Notes under the pieces: generated by a model
What the model was told of the DNA's origin: nothing
The model's input: only the letters and a program-made list of their open reading frames with translations
Database searches by the model: none
Shown here: positions 44,191 to 57,059 of the stretch, piece after piece
Layout: every line of letters begins with the position of its first letter
Numbering within the stretch: the stretch's first letter is position 1
Made by a program: the position numbers and the translations under genes
Assembly (NCBI GenBank): GCA_010094045.1
Contig: ML986599.1
Coordinates: 180,787 to 244,786 of the forward strand
Length of the DNA stretch: 64,000 nt
Direction: 5' to 3'
From: Lojkania enalia
Taxonomy: Eukaryota > Ascomycota > Dothideomycetes > Pleosporales

Positions 44191-45301
44191 TTCCGCTCGC
44201 TGTAAGGGGTGAAAATTGTAGAGAACGTAGGAAGGAGGAGAAAAAAGGGAGGAAGAGGGCAGGGTCGGTAAGTGTCTCAATTTATTACAGCAGTCCTGAG
44301 ATAGTCGCGTGCACACGTGCAATGGTTCCACAGCGCTAATGTGGGAAATTGTGAGACAGTAGGATGTCGGGTAAGCTACTTGGCACATGGGTGGCATGCC
44401 TCTCAACGATGTAGCTGTTGTGGTGTAATTCAGCTCTTTAATGCGCTACCTACCACCCAATTACCTCGACATTTCGGCCGCAATTCGCCTTAATTCCTGG
44501 ATGGAACACCATCCACTACACCTCCCAAACCACTAGAAACCCTAATCCTAACTCTTTTTTTTACTTTACCTGGTTCGTTAGAAAGGGGAGAGCTTACTAG
44601 CCCTCGCCTACTTTAAACATTGCGTAGAGGAATGAACAGTGTATAAGGATAGGCACGAGTGAAGTAGAAGACGTATTTTAAAGAGACCTACGTAGAGAAG
44701 GATAAGCGATTGCCTTGGCAAAGAACGATAGAATAAGATAAGAGAGAGATAAACGAAAAACTACAAATGATACGTCATATTCCAATATAAGTTGTACACG
44801 GAAATAACGAACGTTGTCAAAGCCGTTGAGACGTCAAGAGTAAGTGATCGGCTTAACCCCATTTAGTTCGCGTGCCGTCGTCCTGCTTCTCGACCTCAAG
44901 TGCAAGTACACGCAAGCGCCCGGATTAGAGCTTGGGCGATGTCATTCTTGTAACCTTGATTTAACAAAACGTGAAGAACTGCACTACTACTCGGTATGTC
45001 GATGAGACAGTGTGGCAGGCCTGAAGGACGCGCAAGACAGTCTGATGTCATAGTCCGGGGTGCTGAAATGGGAAGGTACATTTATTTCTATTTAGTTTTG
45101 AGAGCATGCAATGACAAAGTATGCGATATAGCTATTAGGCGCTCGAAAATTGAGAAATGAAGAATGATTTCTGGACAATATTTGTATTGGTACTACACAG
45201 TTTGCGCACTGGTATCTGTGTCCCTACCTATGCCCTGTACCCACTCTTCCTAAACGCCACCGCGATGCAGAAAAATATACACCATATGCTTTATACGGTG
45301 T
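44191..45301. other. Intergenic, no gene seen
   Basis: 1.1 kb between the start of the 153-aa gene and the stop of the next minus-strand gene. A telobox-like AAACCCTAA lies near 44538, about 350 bp upstream of the 153-aa gene on its strand. It is AT-rich in the middle with no coding signal. Confidence 0.45.
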
Positions 45302-46477
45302 CTATGCCTTCCATTTCGCACTCGTCCATTGCTCTTCCTCATATTGGAGGCTTCTCTGTACCCAAGGAATGGTAATAGCGGTCCATACACCTGCCCAAAT
45401 AAAAGGAACAGTCCAGCCAACCTGGATATATTAGTAAATACCAATGCGTACAACGGCATAGTGCACTTACCACATAAGCAGCATCCCTTTGAATCGTAAA
45501 TACAATCGCTACGGTTACAATTGTAATGCCCATGCAGCCCAAAGCCCAGAATAGTGTCAGGCGATGTAGCATCTCGCGGAACACTTTGCTTGCTTGGTAT
45601 CGGAGGTTCAGCCTCTGTCTGAACTCTGTGCCTCCTGATCCGTCGACAGCAACGACATCCTCAATGTATGCATATATTCCGGGGCGAAGAGGTGCGCCGA
45701 CCGGTAGGGAAGAGATTCTGCAGGGAGCGCGTACACCCCGGAGGCGTAGTATGTCCAGGAGGAGCAGCTGGCAGCCAATGGCAAAAACCATTGTGGAAGG
45801 CGGAATGGCAAGGAGTCGAATCGGCGGGTTTTCTGGGCATGTACCACTGTTCTTACGTTAACGTTTGATGAATGTGTAGATAAACGTGAGGATACATACG
45901 CAATCAGTTCGATCATGACGAAGAACCAGCCTACGGATAGATTCCAATGGAACCAATCTAGATACCACCGCTGGGCTCCAATGACTCGACAACTCGAGTC
46001 CTTCCTCCATAGCCGGCGAAATCGGACAAAGTATTCGACAATTGAAACAGTTCCCAGTGTGGCAGTACTGATACTGAATACTGCATTGGGAGATAAGTCT
46101 GTTCCATACCATAGTCCAAAATACAATGCGATGGGAACGAATATGGAGTCAACGACGATGAGTGTCCAGAATATGACGATTGCCTTCTTCCTTGCGCGTA
46201 ATGAATAATTCAAAGGCGGTGGACGCGCGAAATCAGGGTCTTCATAAGTCACTTGCGTATGGGGGTAAAGGGCAGAGGGAGGACGTGGGGATGCAGCTCT
46301 GCTGACGTTTTGGCTAGTAGCGTTCGTCGATGTGGGTCGACCGAGACGTTCCTCGTCGTCGTTGGATCCATTAGTAGTTTGGCCTTCCACTTGAAGAACC
46401 GGCACTTGAAGCGTATTGCTTGCTTGCGCAGATGTGTCGGCCGTCAAGGGCTCTGTCGAGGCTGTGTGTGATGCCAT
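45302..46477 (-). CDS. Polytopic membrane protein of unknown function
   Basis: Exons 45900-46477, 45471-45846 and 45302-45421 (introns of 53 and 49 bp) give 357 aa. The first 90 residues are a disordered cytosolic-type region. Hydrophobic helices follow, about seven in all: AIVIFWTLIVVDSIFVPIAL, AVFSISTATLGTVSIVEYFV, HWNLSVGWFFVMIELIAG, STMVFAIGCQLLLLDILRL, LTLFWALGCMGITIVTVAIV, and a last pair around VGWTVPFIWAGVWTAITIPW. The loop before the late helices carries the conserved-looking RYQASKVFREMLHRL. It ends EEEQWTSAKWKA. The pattern recurs in many ascomycetes, but I know no function. It is divergent from the lipase gene across 389 bp. Confidence 0.8.
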
Positions 46478-46866
46478 CCTGGAGGGAGAAAATAATCGTA
46501 CAAAACTTGCTCTCAGGAAGAGCTGGCCCCAGAAGTCTTAATGCGGATGGCTGCGGATGGCGAAGTTCTCGTACGGAAGTAATTATTAACGAAATGGGAG
46601 GCGGGTGGCTTGGAAGTGCATGCCGTCAGCGGGTTGCATGGATAGCATGTGTATATCATTGTTTCGGCCGGCGCTCTTCACCCCATCCATCCATTACATC
46701 ATACGACCAAAAATCCAGAAGGGTCCCGGTACTTGGCGCCAACCTCTTGGCCGAAGGCGATGACAGGGTCGAGATCCCGGTACACGAGATCATGACCGCA
46801 AGCATCGTGCTCCGCACTCTGACCTCACTTCCTCCTACAACCTTGTAATATGTGATAACCGCTTCT
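46478..46866. other. Divergent promoter region of membrane protein and lipase
   Basis: 389 bp between two opposite start codons. No coding signal and no clear TATA box on either strand. Confidence 0.5.
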
Positions 46867-48086
46867 ATGGCCAAGAACCCCGGCCTACTCATCAATGCGC
46901 TTCTTGTCCTGATCTGCGGATGCCTTGCGACGAATTCCCAGGTCCCAATTCTCCCCCAAGCGAACAATGACACCACTATCTCGACAGAGCTGTTCGCGGA
47001 GCTTGAGGAGCTTGCGCGCATCGTAGATATATCTTACTGCGTCGGGACAGCTGGCCTAGGCATCCAGAAACCGTTCTCATGCGTCAGTCGCTGCTCAGAA
47101 TTCGAGAACTTCGAACTCGTTACAGTAGGTCTTTGATAGCAGTTGCTCCCGGGATCATGCAACGAACTAAGCAACCGCAGACATGGAACACTGGGCCTCT
47201 CCTCTCCGACTCTTGCGGCTATATCGCTCTGTCACACCCCCCGTCCCCTCCGCGCATCATCCTAGCGTTCCGCGGTACCTACTCCCTTGCTAACACCATC
47301 GTCGACCTGTCAACTGTACCTCAAGAATATGTTCCTTACCCCGGTGACGACGACGACGCAGACCCTTCAGATTTTATCTCTCCCAGAATTAAACATTCAA
47401 AGCTCTCAGGGGATGTACCTCCGCCCGCGAAGCTGCCGAAGTGCGACAACTGTACCGTTCACACCGGCTTTTACACGTCTTGGTTGAACACTCGCAAAGT
47501 GATCCTTCGGGATTTGACCGAAGCTATGGGGAAATATCCAAGCTATACACTTACTTTGGTTGGGCACTCTCTCGGCGGTGCCGTTGCGGCACTTGCAGGC
47601 TTGGACTTTAAAGCTCGAGGCTGGGATCCTCGCATCACTACATTCGGCGAGCCGCGAGTCGGAAACAAAGAACTTGGGTCTTATATCAACAGTCGTTTCA
47701 ATATCACTAGGAATAGAAAGACGAACAAATTCCGCAGGGTAACACATCTCAGCGATCCAGTGCCCCTTCTCCCCTTAGCTGAATGGGGTTATACTATGCA
47801 CAGCGAGGAAATCTTCATTTCCGCTCCGGATCTACCTCCTTCGGTGGGCGATATTCGACACTGTGATGGCGACGAGGATCGCAGTTGTATTGCTGGGAGC
47901 GACGCTGACAAGCCGTCTTGGGGAGTTCCTGCACGATTCAAATTCTGGGAGCTATTTTTTGCTCACCGAGACTATTTCTGGCGACTAGGACTATGTGTTC
48001 CTGGCGGCGACCCCAAGCATTGGTATGGTGAGTATCCCAAGCCAGGTGAGGGAGATAGTGAGCCAAACGAGATTACCGGCCTTTGA
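46867..48086 (+). CDS. Secreted class 3 (alpha/beta-hydrolase) lipase
   Basis: Exons 46867-47124 and 47181-48086 (56-bp intron, branch AACTAAGC) give 387 aa. The ATG at 46867 starts a signal peptide (MAKNPGLLINALLVLICGCL). Class 3 lipase landmarks are in order: ARIVDISYC, IILAFRGTYSLANTIVDLS, HTGFYTSW, TLVGHSLGGAVAALAG (nucleophile S216), TFGEPRVGN, and VTHLSDPVPLLPLAEWGY (acid D278). The final H348 in FAHRDYFWRL is the likely catalytic histidine. Cysteine pairs suggest disulfides. The product should hydrolyse extracellular acylglycerols or related esters. An acidic insert (YPGDDDDADPSDF) precedes the nucleophile domain. A zinc-cluster regulator follows 436 bp downstream on the same strand. 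Confidence 0.92.
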
Positions 48087-48522
48087 TGTTTACGGCGTCC
48101 TGTCTGTGTAATGTGAACTCTAACAAGCGCGGTATGGCGTCGATTTTGTTTATATGGTAGATACCAAAAATAGGAGTTTCGGTCCAGGGCCTGGTGCCTT
48201 TGATGGCTTAATGAGCTAATATAATAATTGGGTATATTTAATCATCCAAGTGTAAAGGAAATATGCTCGTACATAGTCAGCAACATGGATCTTATTCGAT
48301 TCATCTCCTTAATTCTTACAAGTCTCACGAATCTAATGGCCAATATGATTTAAGGCTCCACAAAATGGATCGGCTTGTTTCCACACCTTCCGATCAAGTT
48401 TGAACCATCTAGCCAAGGGAAATGGCGCTAGTCCCTTCCCGTTATGGCAGCTGAGTGGCATCAGGATGAACTCCCGAGGTCTCACAATCCTGTACTAACA
48501 TCAAGCATGGTTTTCTTATAAG
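48087..48522. other. Intergenic between lipase and Zn2Cys6 regulator
   Basis: 436 bp, AT-rich, holding the lipase 3' end and the regulator promoter. No gene is seen. Confidence 0.5.
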
Positions 48523-50113
48523 ATGGAGTCAACACCCAAGCGGGTTTCCAAAGCTTGCGATGCTTGTAAGCTTCGTAAGGTTAAGTGCAACGGACGGGAA
48601 CGGTGCCAACAATGCAGTCATCTCGGTCTCCACTGTATTTATTCGGCCTCTACGAAGCCGAGGGCACAGGGCAAACGAGGTCGAATCATATTGGAATATA
48701 AGAATAAGACATCGATCACTAAAACAACATCTCCTCCAGTACTAGTTGCAAGTCCAACTCAGCCGGAATACGAGTCACAATACAACGTAGAAGGGCAGTC
48801 ACCGGAAGATGGTGACGGTAGTTTGACTTCCAAAAAGCGGACTTGTATGTTGCATGATGTTCAATAGACTTGGAAGAAACGCTAATTCAACTAACCATGT
48901 TGTAGTTTCCTCTCCTATCCCAGGCAGAGTGTATTATAGTCAGGCCTTCTTTCTGGACCTCATTCCCGATTACATGGAGATGATCTACTCTTTCCACCCA
49001 GTAATAACGGAAAATGAATTGAGGAAGTATATTAAAGCTATGGACACAGATCAAGAGGCCAAATCATTTATCTATGCCTTCGGTGGTTGTACACTGAACT
49101 TGACGCGTTACGGCGATAAACGAACGGAAGACGTACTCCAGACAATTAAGACTCTGCTCAAGTATTCTATCGAAACGCTTAAGCCACCGTACGCCAATTT
49201 TCGCTCCTCAGTACTTAGGGCAATGCAGTCTCTGTTTCTACATAACTGCTTAATGAGCATGCAAGCCAGCGATGCCGCTTTCTACTATATGCGAGACGCT
49301 ATTTCTGCGATTGAACTTCTCCGCGTCGATGACAAGGAGTTAATGGCTACCTTACCGCCCCCAGAGAGAGCAAGGCGCCAGCGGCTACATTGGCAGGCAT
49401 TTATCCATGAAAGATTCGTGGCCATTCTGGACTATCGACAAGCTATTTCGAGACCATTGGAGTGTCTTCCGGAGGACGATCCCACTATACCGCTTTCTGT
49501 TCAAACGGGTTTCAACCAGATCATCAAACTGTTCAGACTTGTTGATACAGACTTTCTCAAGAACTGGCTGGGTAGCCAAAGCCCTGGAAGCGTCCCCAGT
49601 GCATGGATTGAAGCAAAGTCCCGCGAGCTTGAAGGTGAAGATGTGGACTACTCGGAAGGGCATAGCCTCGCTCTTTTAACGACAATGCAACGAGCCGATT
49701 TAGCTATCACAAGAGAGTGGCTACGAACTCTTGTATGGCGCCTTGCCATGTCGCAGGCGCTTCTCTCTACTCGCCCCTCAAAAGATTGTCTTACACTCCT
49801 TTTTCCGATTAGACTATCTCAGAATCTTCGCCAACAAGTTACTGGCATGTCCCGTGATGATATTGAAGTCCACGGCAGCAGCATTGTCCAAAAATTATTC
49901 GAAATCACCGATACAATCGCCGACGTCCTTATCCACGTTCCCGCACCCACTTTTGAAGAGACCGCTTTAAGAATCGAAGACTATTTGTTCATTTTGGACT
50001 TCATTTTAAAGAATCCCAACCTGGACCAGACACGAAAGGGTATTTTACTTGAAAAGCTCAAAAGACTGCAGGCTATATTTCCGGAACGGCTCTCAGCATA
50101 TATCCCTTTCTGA
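48523..50113 (+). CDS. Zn2Cys6 transcription factor
   Basis: Exons 48523-48844 and 48906-50113 (61-bp intron, CTAACC branch) give 509 aa. The zinc cluster is at residues 12-38 with C-x2-C-x6-C-x5-C-x2-C-x6-C spacing (CDACKLRKVKCNGRERCQQC, then HLGLHC). A basic linker follows (KPRAQGKRGR). From about 110 there is a fungal regulatory middle domain: YYSQAFFLDLIPDYMEMIYS, FHPVITENELRKYI, IYAFGGCTLNL, DAAFYYMRDAISAIELLRVD, and a helical C-terminus ending LSAYIPF. The general layout resembles sugar-utilisation regulators of the SUC1/MalR type, but the target cannot be read from sequence. It lies 22 kb from the maltose pair and directly downstream of the lipase, either of which could be unrelated. 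Confidence 0.88.
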
Positions 50114-51334
50114 ACCTGTTTTATGCCCCCTGTCCAGTTTAGTCCGACGCCCATATGGCATTTTGCTCATTGCTTATGTCTTAAAGCAGGCAGGGACCCC
50201 TTCCAACATTCCCTTTCCCATCTTTCCAAACTCCACACCTCTAGGATATTGTGTTAAGAAATGTCCTTTTAGCCCTCTCCTTTCGTCTCCTAGAAGCGCA
50301 CATGTTGTTGCGTATAACGCTATTTTAATAACTCCTGAACCCTACGAGGGCGGATATTCCTCATTATTACAGACATTTTTAGTTAAGAGCTGGAAAGCGT
50401 TAAAAAAGAAAGCGTTCTAGAGGGGAGGGAAGTGTAGCTTCTATTCTCGGAGGTGTGCTAGTTTCGAGGCCAGATGTACCGGCGCGAAGTTACCTAGGAA
50501 GACCCACTACCCGGCCAATTTACCCCTGTTCAAAGGGTGGTATCATATATCACATCAAAGACTCTCCCTGTCCAGCTTTATGGTCTAAATGTATATTTGC
50601 GATCAGTACCATGCCTGATTACGGCTTCAACGTGCTTCACGATTACACTGCCAATTCCATAATGCTTCCCAAGGTACGCATACTTACATGTGACGAGAGG
50701 TTCATAGGTAAAACTCCAAGTGAGCATACCGTTCGCCCACAGCCTCAAAGTATTATTATCACATATTCAAGAATGAAAACTTTACGACAGGGTATATACC
50801 ACCAATATTAGTCCGGAAGGCGAAAAGTCTCGCGCCAGCCGGGTCTGTTTATGGTGGTCCACTGTTCATATCCCTACCAATCTACATCCCCGAAGGGAGC
50901 AGCTTGTGGTTCCGATTCAGGTGGTCGATCTTGCGCAAAACCCCGAGAGGTCTGTCCCAACGAGCCAATGAAGACTCGTGGTTCAATTTGTGTATCTGTT
51001 CATGCGCGTTGGTGGAGAGAGCTATTTGTAAAGGTCGGCGGAGGAAGATGAGCCAATATAACCTCGCTACGCACAGGTCGCCAGCGCAGAGAAAGGAAAG
51101 AGCGGGCGTAGCAGGTGAAGGAGTAAATCACGCCGTGGAAGGGCCTGGAACAATAGAGAAAGCTAGGGAATTGGCTAGGTAACGCCCTTAGTGAATTGGG
51201 TACCTACCAAAGAGCTTTTATCGGATACTGCAATGTAGGTAGGGATCCCTAGCGCCACTAATGCTTGAGTAGAGTAGTATACAAGAGGAATACAAACATA
51301 CAACACCCTGTCTGGCTCAAAGCCGAGGAATGGC
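50114..51334. other. Convergent 3' intergenic region, no gene seen
   Basis: 1.2 kb between the regulator stop and the CYM1 stop. Several short overlapping open frames (50049-50420, 50455-50811, 50851-51182) have no domain or splice partner. Confidence 0.45.
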
Positions 51335-54300
51335 TCAATTGGCAGCAGCAGCCTCCTCCGGCATCTGCTGTTGGGTCATTTCCTCAATCTTTTCCGTCAT
51401 GTGTAGATCGCGGATCTCCCAGCCATTCTGAGCATTCGCCCACCCCTTCTTCTCACCGAGGACCGCTACACTGCTTTGCGGGGCACGTTGGACAAGGAAT
51501 TGGTCAGCTACATTTCGAACGTCCTCTGCCGTGACGTCCAACAGCCGCTCCCTCCTCGTTTGTAGCATATCGTCGGTGATGCCGGAAAGGAACAGCCTCA
51601 TTCCTTCTTGACTAACACTTTGAGGAGCATCATATCCCTGGAAGACGCTAAGTTTAGCTTCCTCAAGATCCCGGGGAGTCCAAGTATGATCACGCGCCCA
51701 TTGGCCAGCCTCGTTCATTATCTTCATTGTGTTCTGTGGGTTTGGATCCCGGTAGCTGTACATTCCGAACATGCCACCTAGTGACCGTGAATACGCGCCG
51801 CCTCCATACGCACCACCCTTCTCACGGATCTCATGATGTAAGTATTTGTGTGTCAGCAGCTGGGCAAGGATCTCGAGCGGTGGACCAGCAGCGTCTACAT
51901 AAGGGACCGTTGCTAAGGCTCTTGCTGAGTAATACACTTGATACGGCAAGGGGAAGAAAGATTTCGCATTACGTGGGTACTCTGCGGCTTCAGCGGTGGA
52001 GGGAGTGGTGACCTCGTTGGGAAGACTTTCCAGGAACTGGCGTAGAGCCTCCTGATTTGGAGTTGAACTCTCCACCCCACAGTTTAGAGCGACACGTAAT
52101 TTGCTACTATTTGTGATAGCGAGAGCCTGAATGGCTCTGAGCTTTTGGATCACATCTGCAAGGGACTCTGTTGGGAGACGAGAAGCTAGGCTCGTTGTGA
52201 GCTTCACCTGAGACAGACCGGCAGTCTGTTCATTCAATCTACCGACTGGCGTGAGTCCTGCCTCCGCAAACGTGCGTGCAAAGGAATGCCCTGACTCGGC
52301 GATTGAATTGATGGCTCCGCTCGCAGAGCTCTGGAGAAGCTCGCGGATTTTCTTTTCGGCCTCTGGTCCATCAAAGTCCGTTTCCACTATAACAGTACGT
52401 AAGAGCTCGTACATGTCTGGAATGTTCCGATCCAAAGCAAACCCCCCGAATGATAAGCCCTCTTCGAACGTGCTGAGTGAGAGCGGTGACGGAGATGAGT
52501 GGTATCCGACAGAGATACCCCCGGTCTTCAATTTGATAAGCTCCTCCAACTGTTCCATTGTCCTGCTCCGAGTACCGAGTCGCATGATAGCACTTGTAAA
52601 GAGCGGTATCATCTCCCTAAGTTCGTCAGGTAGCTCCTTAATTCCAAGTACGGCTCGGAAATAGGTCAAACCGTTAGTAGGCACCTCACGCCATTGAACT
52701 TTAACGTCTCCTATATTGCTCTGTCGAAGAGGTTTCCGCTCCTTCTCTCGAGGGATGTCCTTAACATGGACGGTGGGCAAGCAGCTCAGATCCTGGTTTC
52801 GCGCCTTCTCTTGAACTTCCATCAGCTCTTGTTCACGCTTCTCCAAATATACTTGAGCTTCCTGCTCGCTGCAGAAACTTTCCGTTGTCTCGTGTATCTT
52901 CTTAGCTAATCGTTCGTTCTCCTCATCCACTAATGCCTGAGTATATGTTTCCGATGGCTCCATTGTAAAGGTAAAGGCCTTATCATTGAGAAGATATTTC
53001 TCTAAAAGGCCCTGTAGATAGTCACCCTTAGCATATCTAGCCTCGAAAGCCCTGACAGTGTCCTTCCAGGCAAGCGCGTCCATTGGGTCAACACCATTGA
53101 ACCATCCCGGCTTAAGTCTCTGCATGATGCCCATGCCAAAGTGTGCCGTCTTATGCTTCAAAGAAAGCTCCAGTTGATGAAGAATGCCGTCAACCTTGAC
53201 CTTGTCGAATCCTTTCTTCCTAGCTTCGAGGAGCGTCTGTGCAATCGTTTCTCTAACCTTAAGAACATCCCCGCCTTTGACCGCATTCAACCCCACAGAA
53301 AATACTCCTTTTCTGCCGGCACTATCATAACCTGTATTGGGACTGAAGTCCGCTCCTAAACCAGACTCGATAAGGCTCTGATATAATGGTGACCCATAAC
53401 CATCCAATAGTAGGTTGCTCAGGATACCAAGTGAGAAATTCTCCACAATGTCGGAGGTGTCGCCCATCAACCAGGTAACGGAAGTTTTATGCTGCCTATC
53501 CGGAGGTACTAAAGGATCCAACGGACCTTGGACAGTGACGTACTTTGGCTCTTCCAGTGGAATGGGTAATTTAACCTCGTGATCGACGGTAATCTTGTCG
53601 AACCGACGTAACCGTGCGTCGATTTCTTTCAAATGCTCAATTAAGGGCATGTTTCCGTACGTCAATATCTTCGAGTTGCTTGGGTGGTAATGGTCGCTAT
53701 GGAACCTTTTCAATTGCTCCCAAGTCAAATCGGTAATTTTCTGAGGGTCGCCTCCTGAGTTGTTGATGTCCGGGAACAAATGATCCTGGAATCTGATGTA
53801 GAATAGGTAACTGGCATCAGACATCTGGCCTTTCATCTCATTGTACACCACCCCTTTGAAAACGAGCCGCTTAGCGTCTTCTGACCCCTCTCCTTGAATA
53901 ACGAGTGGATTCTCTGGGCCTATTCGCCATCCTTCCTGGGTGAAATCGTTCTCCTTCAGAAGCGGATGTAGTGTGGCATCAAGGTAAACTGACATGAGAT
54001 TCCGGAAATCTTGCGCGTTTGTAGTAGCAAATGGGTACGTTGTATGGTCGGAGGAAGTAAATGCATTCATAAAATTAGAAAGAGATCGAGGGAGCATCTT
54101 GAAGAAAGGGTCGCGGACAGGGTATCTAAAGAGCGTTAGCGTGAGAATGTAGCTGGCCACGGGAGTGTTTACTTCTCACTGCCGCAGAGGGTTGTATGTT
54201 CCAAGATATGAGGGACGCCAGTGTCGTCCGGAGGATTCGTCTTAAACCCAATCGAGAACACATTGTTCGAGTCATCGCGAGCAAGGTGGAGATATTCAGC

Positions 54301-54513
54301 TCCAGTCTTGTCATGCTGGAGTTGTAGAGCTGTGAGTTCAAGTTCTGGAACCTGCTTCACGCGCTTGAGAGTAAAGCCATGGAGTTGCTCCCCGACCTTG
54401 GGGAAGTTCGATGCATCTGTGATGGAAGCATAACTTCGGCGCGAAAGCCCAGTTGTCCGAAAAGATGTGAGATTCCGGGGGGACCGGAGCTGCCAACGAG
54501 TAAAGCGCAGCAT
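51335..54513 (-). CDS. CYM1: Mitochondrial presequence protease (M16C metallopeptidase)
   Basis: Exons 54173-54513 and 51335-54125 (47-bp intron) give 1043 aa, the size of Cym1/PreP. The ATG at 54511-54513 starts a basic, Ser-rich presequence ([20 protein letters not shown], then LSRRSYAS); upstream in-frame ATGs give a poor leader. The inverted zinc motif HILEH is at 102-106, followed across the splice by [19 protein letters not shown] and [19 protein letters not shown]. Further family segments are [39 protein letters not shown] and [19 protein letters not shown]. The C-terminal half has [20 protein letters not shown]. The enzyme degrades cleaved presequences in the mitochondrial matrix or intermembrane space. 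The shared 0.8 kb upstream region also serves the taxilin gene. Confidence 0.95.
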
Positions 54514-55312
54514 GCCTTGCGGCGATGGTCGGATGCTGGGACTGCAACGGAACTGCCTAAGGTTCTTGTCCTGAGTGTAGTGGCAGACGAGTCCTTCAGC
54601 AGTCCGCGACCAAGGATGTAGTTGGGATGGAAGATGGCGCAAACTGGGAAAGCTGTAAAAAGTCTCCAGCGATGACATCGCGCGCCGATTGGATGGTAGT
54701 AATATATGCACCAAGGCGGCTTAGTACTACGGTTACTAAGTATTGATTGACGGGCATTGGGATCCGTTATCTGGCCGCTCAAGACAATATTTGTAAAGAC
54801 CCACGCATATCTGATGTTAACTGGAGGCTCTAAACGTCTGCTCATCCAATATTTCAGATGCAGTGTGGTGTTCATGAGCAGCGGCACTGCGTAGATGCAC
54901 CGGCACTACGCTCGGGCGGAGAATACACTGACGAATGCCCCAATCTCTGCTCCCTTCCTAAACCAATCCCTCGCTTTACAAGCAACACACCCGCACGAGA
55001 CCCTACGCAACCAGTCTTACCATACCCATCTCAACCTACAAATTAAACGGCATTAATAGGGTGCGCTGTGCAATACAGCTATCACTCCCCTGCGGTGCCT
55101 CACTGGCCCGACTACCTGAACGAGCACCTCCGAGACGTCAGCAGCGGAGTCCTCCCACGAACCACGCGACCTGGTACTCGAGCTCGATAGCCCCCAGTGT
55201 GCTCTGTCTATGTGAAGGAACAATTTACGTTGTTTTAGCGCGGTGGTGAGCAGGCCTGGGATTGTGGGAACGACGTCACGCGGATATCGAAGCGCCGTCA
55301 ACTCTCGAATTC
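54514..55312. other. Divergent promoter region of CYM1 and taxilin genes
   Basis: 799 bp between opposite start codons. Minus-strand frames run upstream into this region from CYM1 but contain several ATGs with unconvincing leaders. No separate gene is seen. Confidence 0.5.
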
Positions 55313-57059
55313 ATGGCCGCTGTCGCACACCAACACCAGCCGACCTTCGCACCATCTAGATCGAACCTAAACCGTAGTATGAGCGCATCTACATCCACTT
55401 CCGGCGCCATGGCCCCCGCGCAGCACCCCCCCGCCCCCGCCGCAAAGAAGGGGAAAGGCAAGAAAATCACCGATCCCTCGGAGCAGCAGAAGCAGATTCA
55501 AGCGAAAATCGCCCAATTAGAACTTGATGCGGCTGGAGACAAAGAACAGGAACTCGAAATTGGTAGGTCATTCTCTTTCACATAGCGTATGCTACGGGTC
55601 GGAGAAGGAGGATGGACTTATGCGCTTGCGCTTGAGACGTCCAAATGGCTTTTCCATCTACGCCAGATCTTATATTTATTCATGCAGAAGGCTAACGTAT
55701 TCGGTTAATCTAGAACGAGAGGTCAAGAAGGCCAACCGGGACCTATCCTCCCTACTTTCGAACATGGAAACTCCCCTGTCCCGACTGGAGATCGTCCAGA
55801 AGAAATATTCGGAACTATTAGCAGATATGAAGCGGACCGAACGTGATCATCAGAAAGCAAAAAAACGTGCTGACCAGCTTCAAAAGGAGAAGGATTCGCA
55901 GAGGACTGAGCTGAACAGGGTCACGGCCATGAAAGACAAGCTTGAGAAAATATCGAGAGATTTTACCAAGGAAAATAAGAAATTGAAGGTTCGCACATTC
56001 CTGCATGCGCAACCGGGATCTGTCGTTGACAGTCTCTAGGATGAACTCCAGAAGCTCGAGAATTCCGAATCCAGAGCCCGGGAGGATTTGCATATGCGTC
56101 TCGAAAAGATGCTAGCTGACGTTGAGGACTGCATTGCCGCGCAGAACCGACCTGAGCCGCAGCCCCCGATAGATATGGAAATGGATGAACTGTATGTGGC
56201 CCACCCTTCTCTAAATTCATGCTGAGAACCGTATAGCTTCCGACAGAAGTTCAAGTCATTCATAGATCAGTATGAGTTGCGGGAGCTTCAATTTCACTCT
56301 CTTCTCAGGACCAAGGAGCTAGAGATACAGTATCAAATGGCGCGATTGGAGCACCAGCGCAAGCAACAGGAACTAGAATCGTCGAAGTCGCATCAGTTGA
56401 CAAGACAAGTCTCGACTTTCTCCCAAACTGAAACAGAACTTCGTACCCAGCTCAACATCTACGTCGAAAAGTTCAAACAGGTATTAGCCGAATTTTCTCT
56501 CCGTTGAGCCAGCATTTTGGTTAATACTGACCAGATGCAGGTCGAAGAAACACTCAACAATTCTAACGAGCTATTCATGACATTCCGAAGGGAGATGGAA
56601 GAGATGTCGAAGAAGACTAAACGTCTCGAAAAAGAGAACCAGACTCTGACTCGGAACAAGGAGATAACCAACCGCAATATCGGTGAGATGGTCGAGGAGC
56701 GAACTAGGATGCAAGAGACAATTTCGAGAAAAGACAAGGAGCTCGAAGATGCACACAAGAAGATCGCTAGGTTGGAAACCTTGTGTCGTGGTATGCAGGC
56801 GCAGGGGAGAGGGCAGGTGCCAATGAACGAGCTGGAAGATGATGAAGATATAACTGAGAGTGAGTATGACTATGAAGACGAAGATGAGGAGGGTAGCGCG
56901 GAATACGACGACGACACTGAAGAAGATGCCTCGGAAACTATTTCGGAGCGTCGACCCTTTGGTCCTCCCCCACCCCCGCCCCAAAATCTTCCCAATGGCA
57001 AGATCAACGGGCACGGGCATAGGCAGGCCAATGGTCAAATAAATGGAGTAAAACGCTAA
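55313..57059 (+). CDS. Taxilin-family coiled-coil protein
   Basis: Exons 55313-55562, 55714-55988, 56040-56191, 56237-56480 and 56541-57059 give 479 aa with every phase consistent. Introns are 151, 51, 45 and 60 bp; the second uses a weak GTTCGC donor. Residues 1-60 are disordered and basic (KKGKGKKITD). From about 65 to 400 it is a continuous coiled coil with taxilin hallmarks: LSRLEIVQKKYSELLADMK, KLEKISRDFTKENKKLKDEL, FRQKFKSFIDQYELRELQF, HSLLRTKELEIQYQMARLE, LNIYVEKFKQVEETLNNSNE and LFMTFRREMEEMSKKTKRLE. The C-terminus is acidic (EDDEDITESEYDYEDEDEE), then polyproline. In animals taxilins bind syntaxins and ribosome-associated NAC; the fungal role is not established. Confidence 0.9.
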
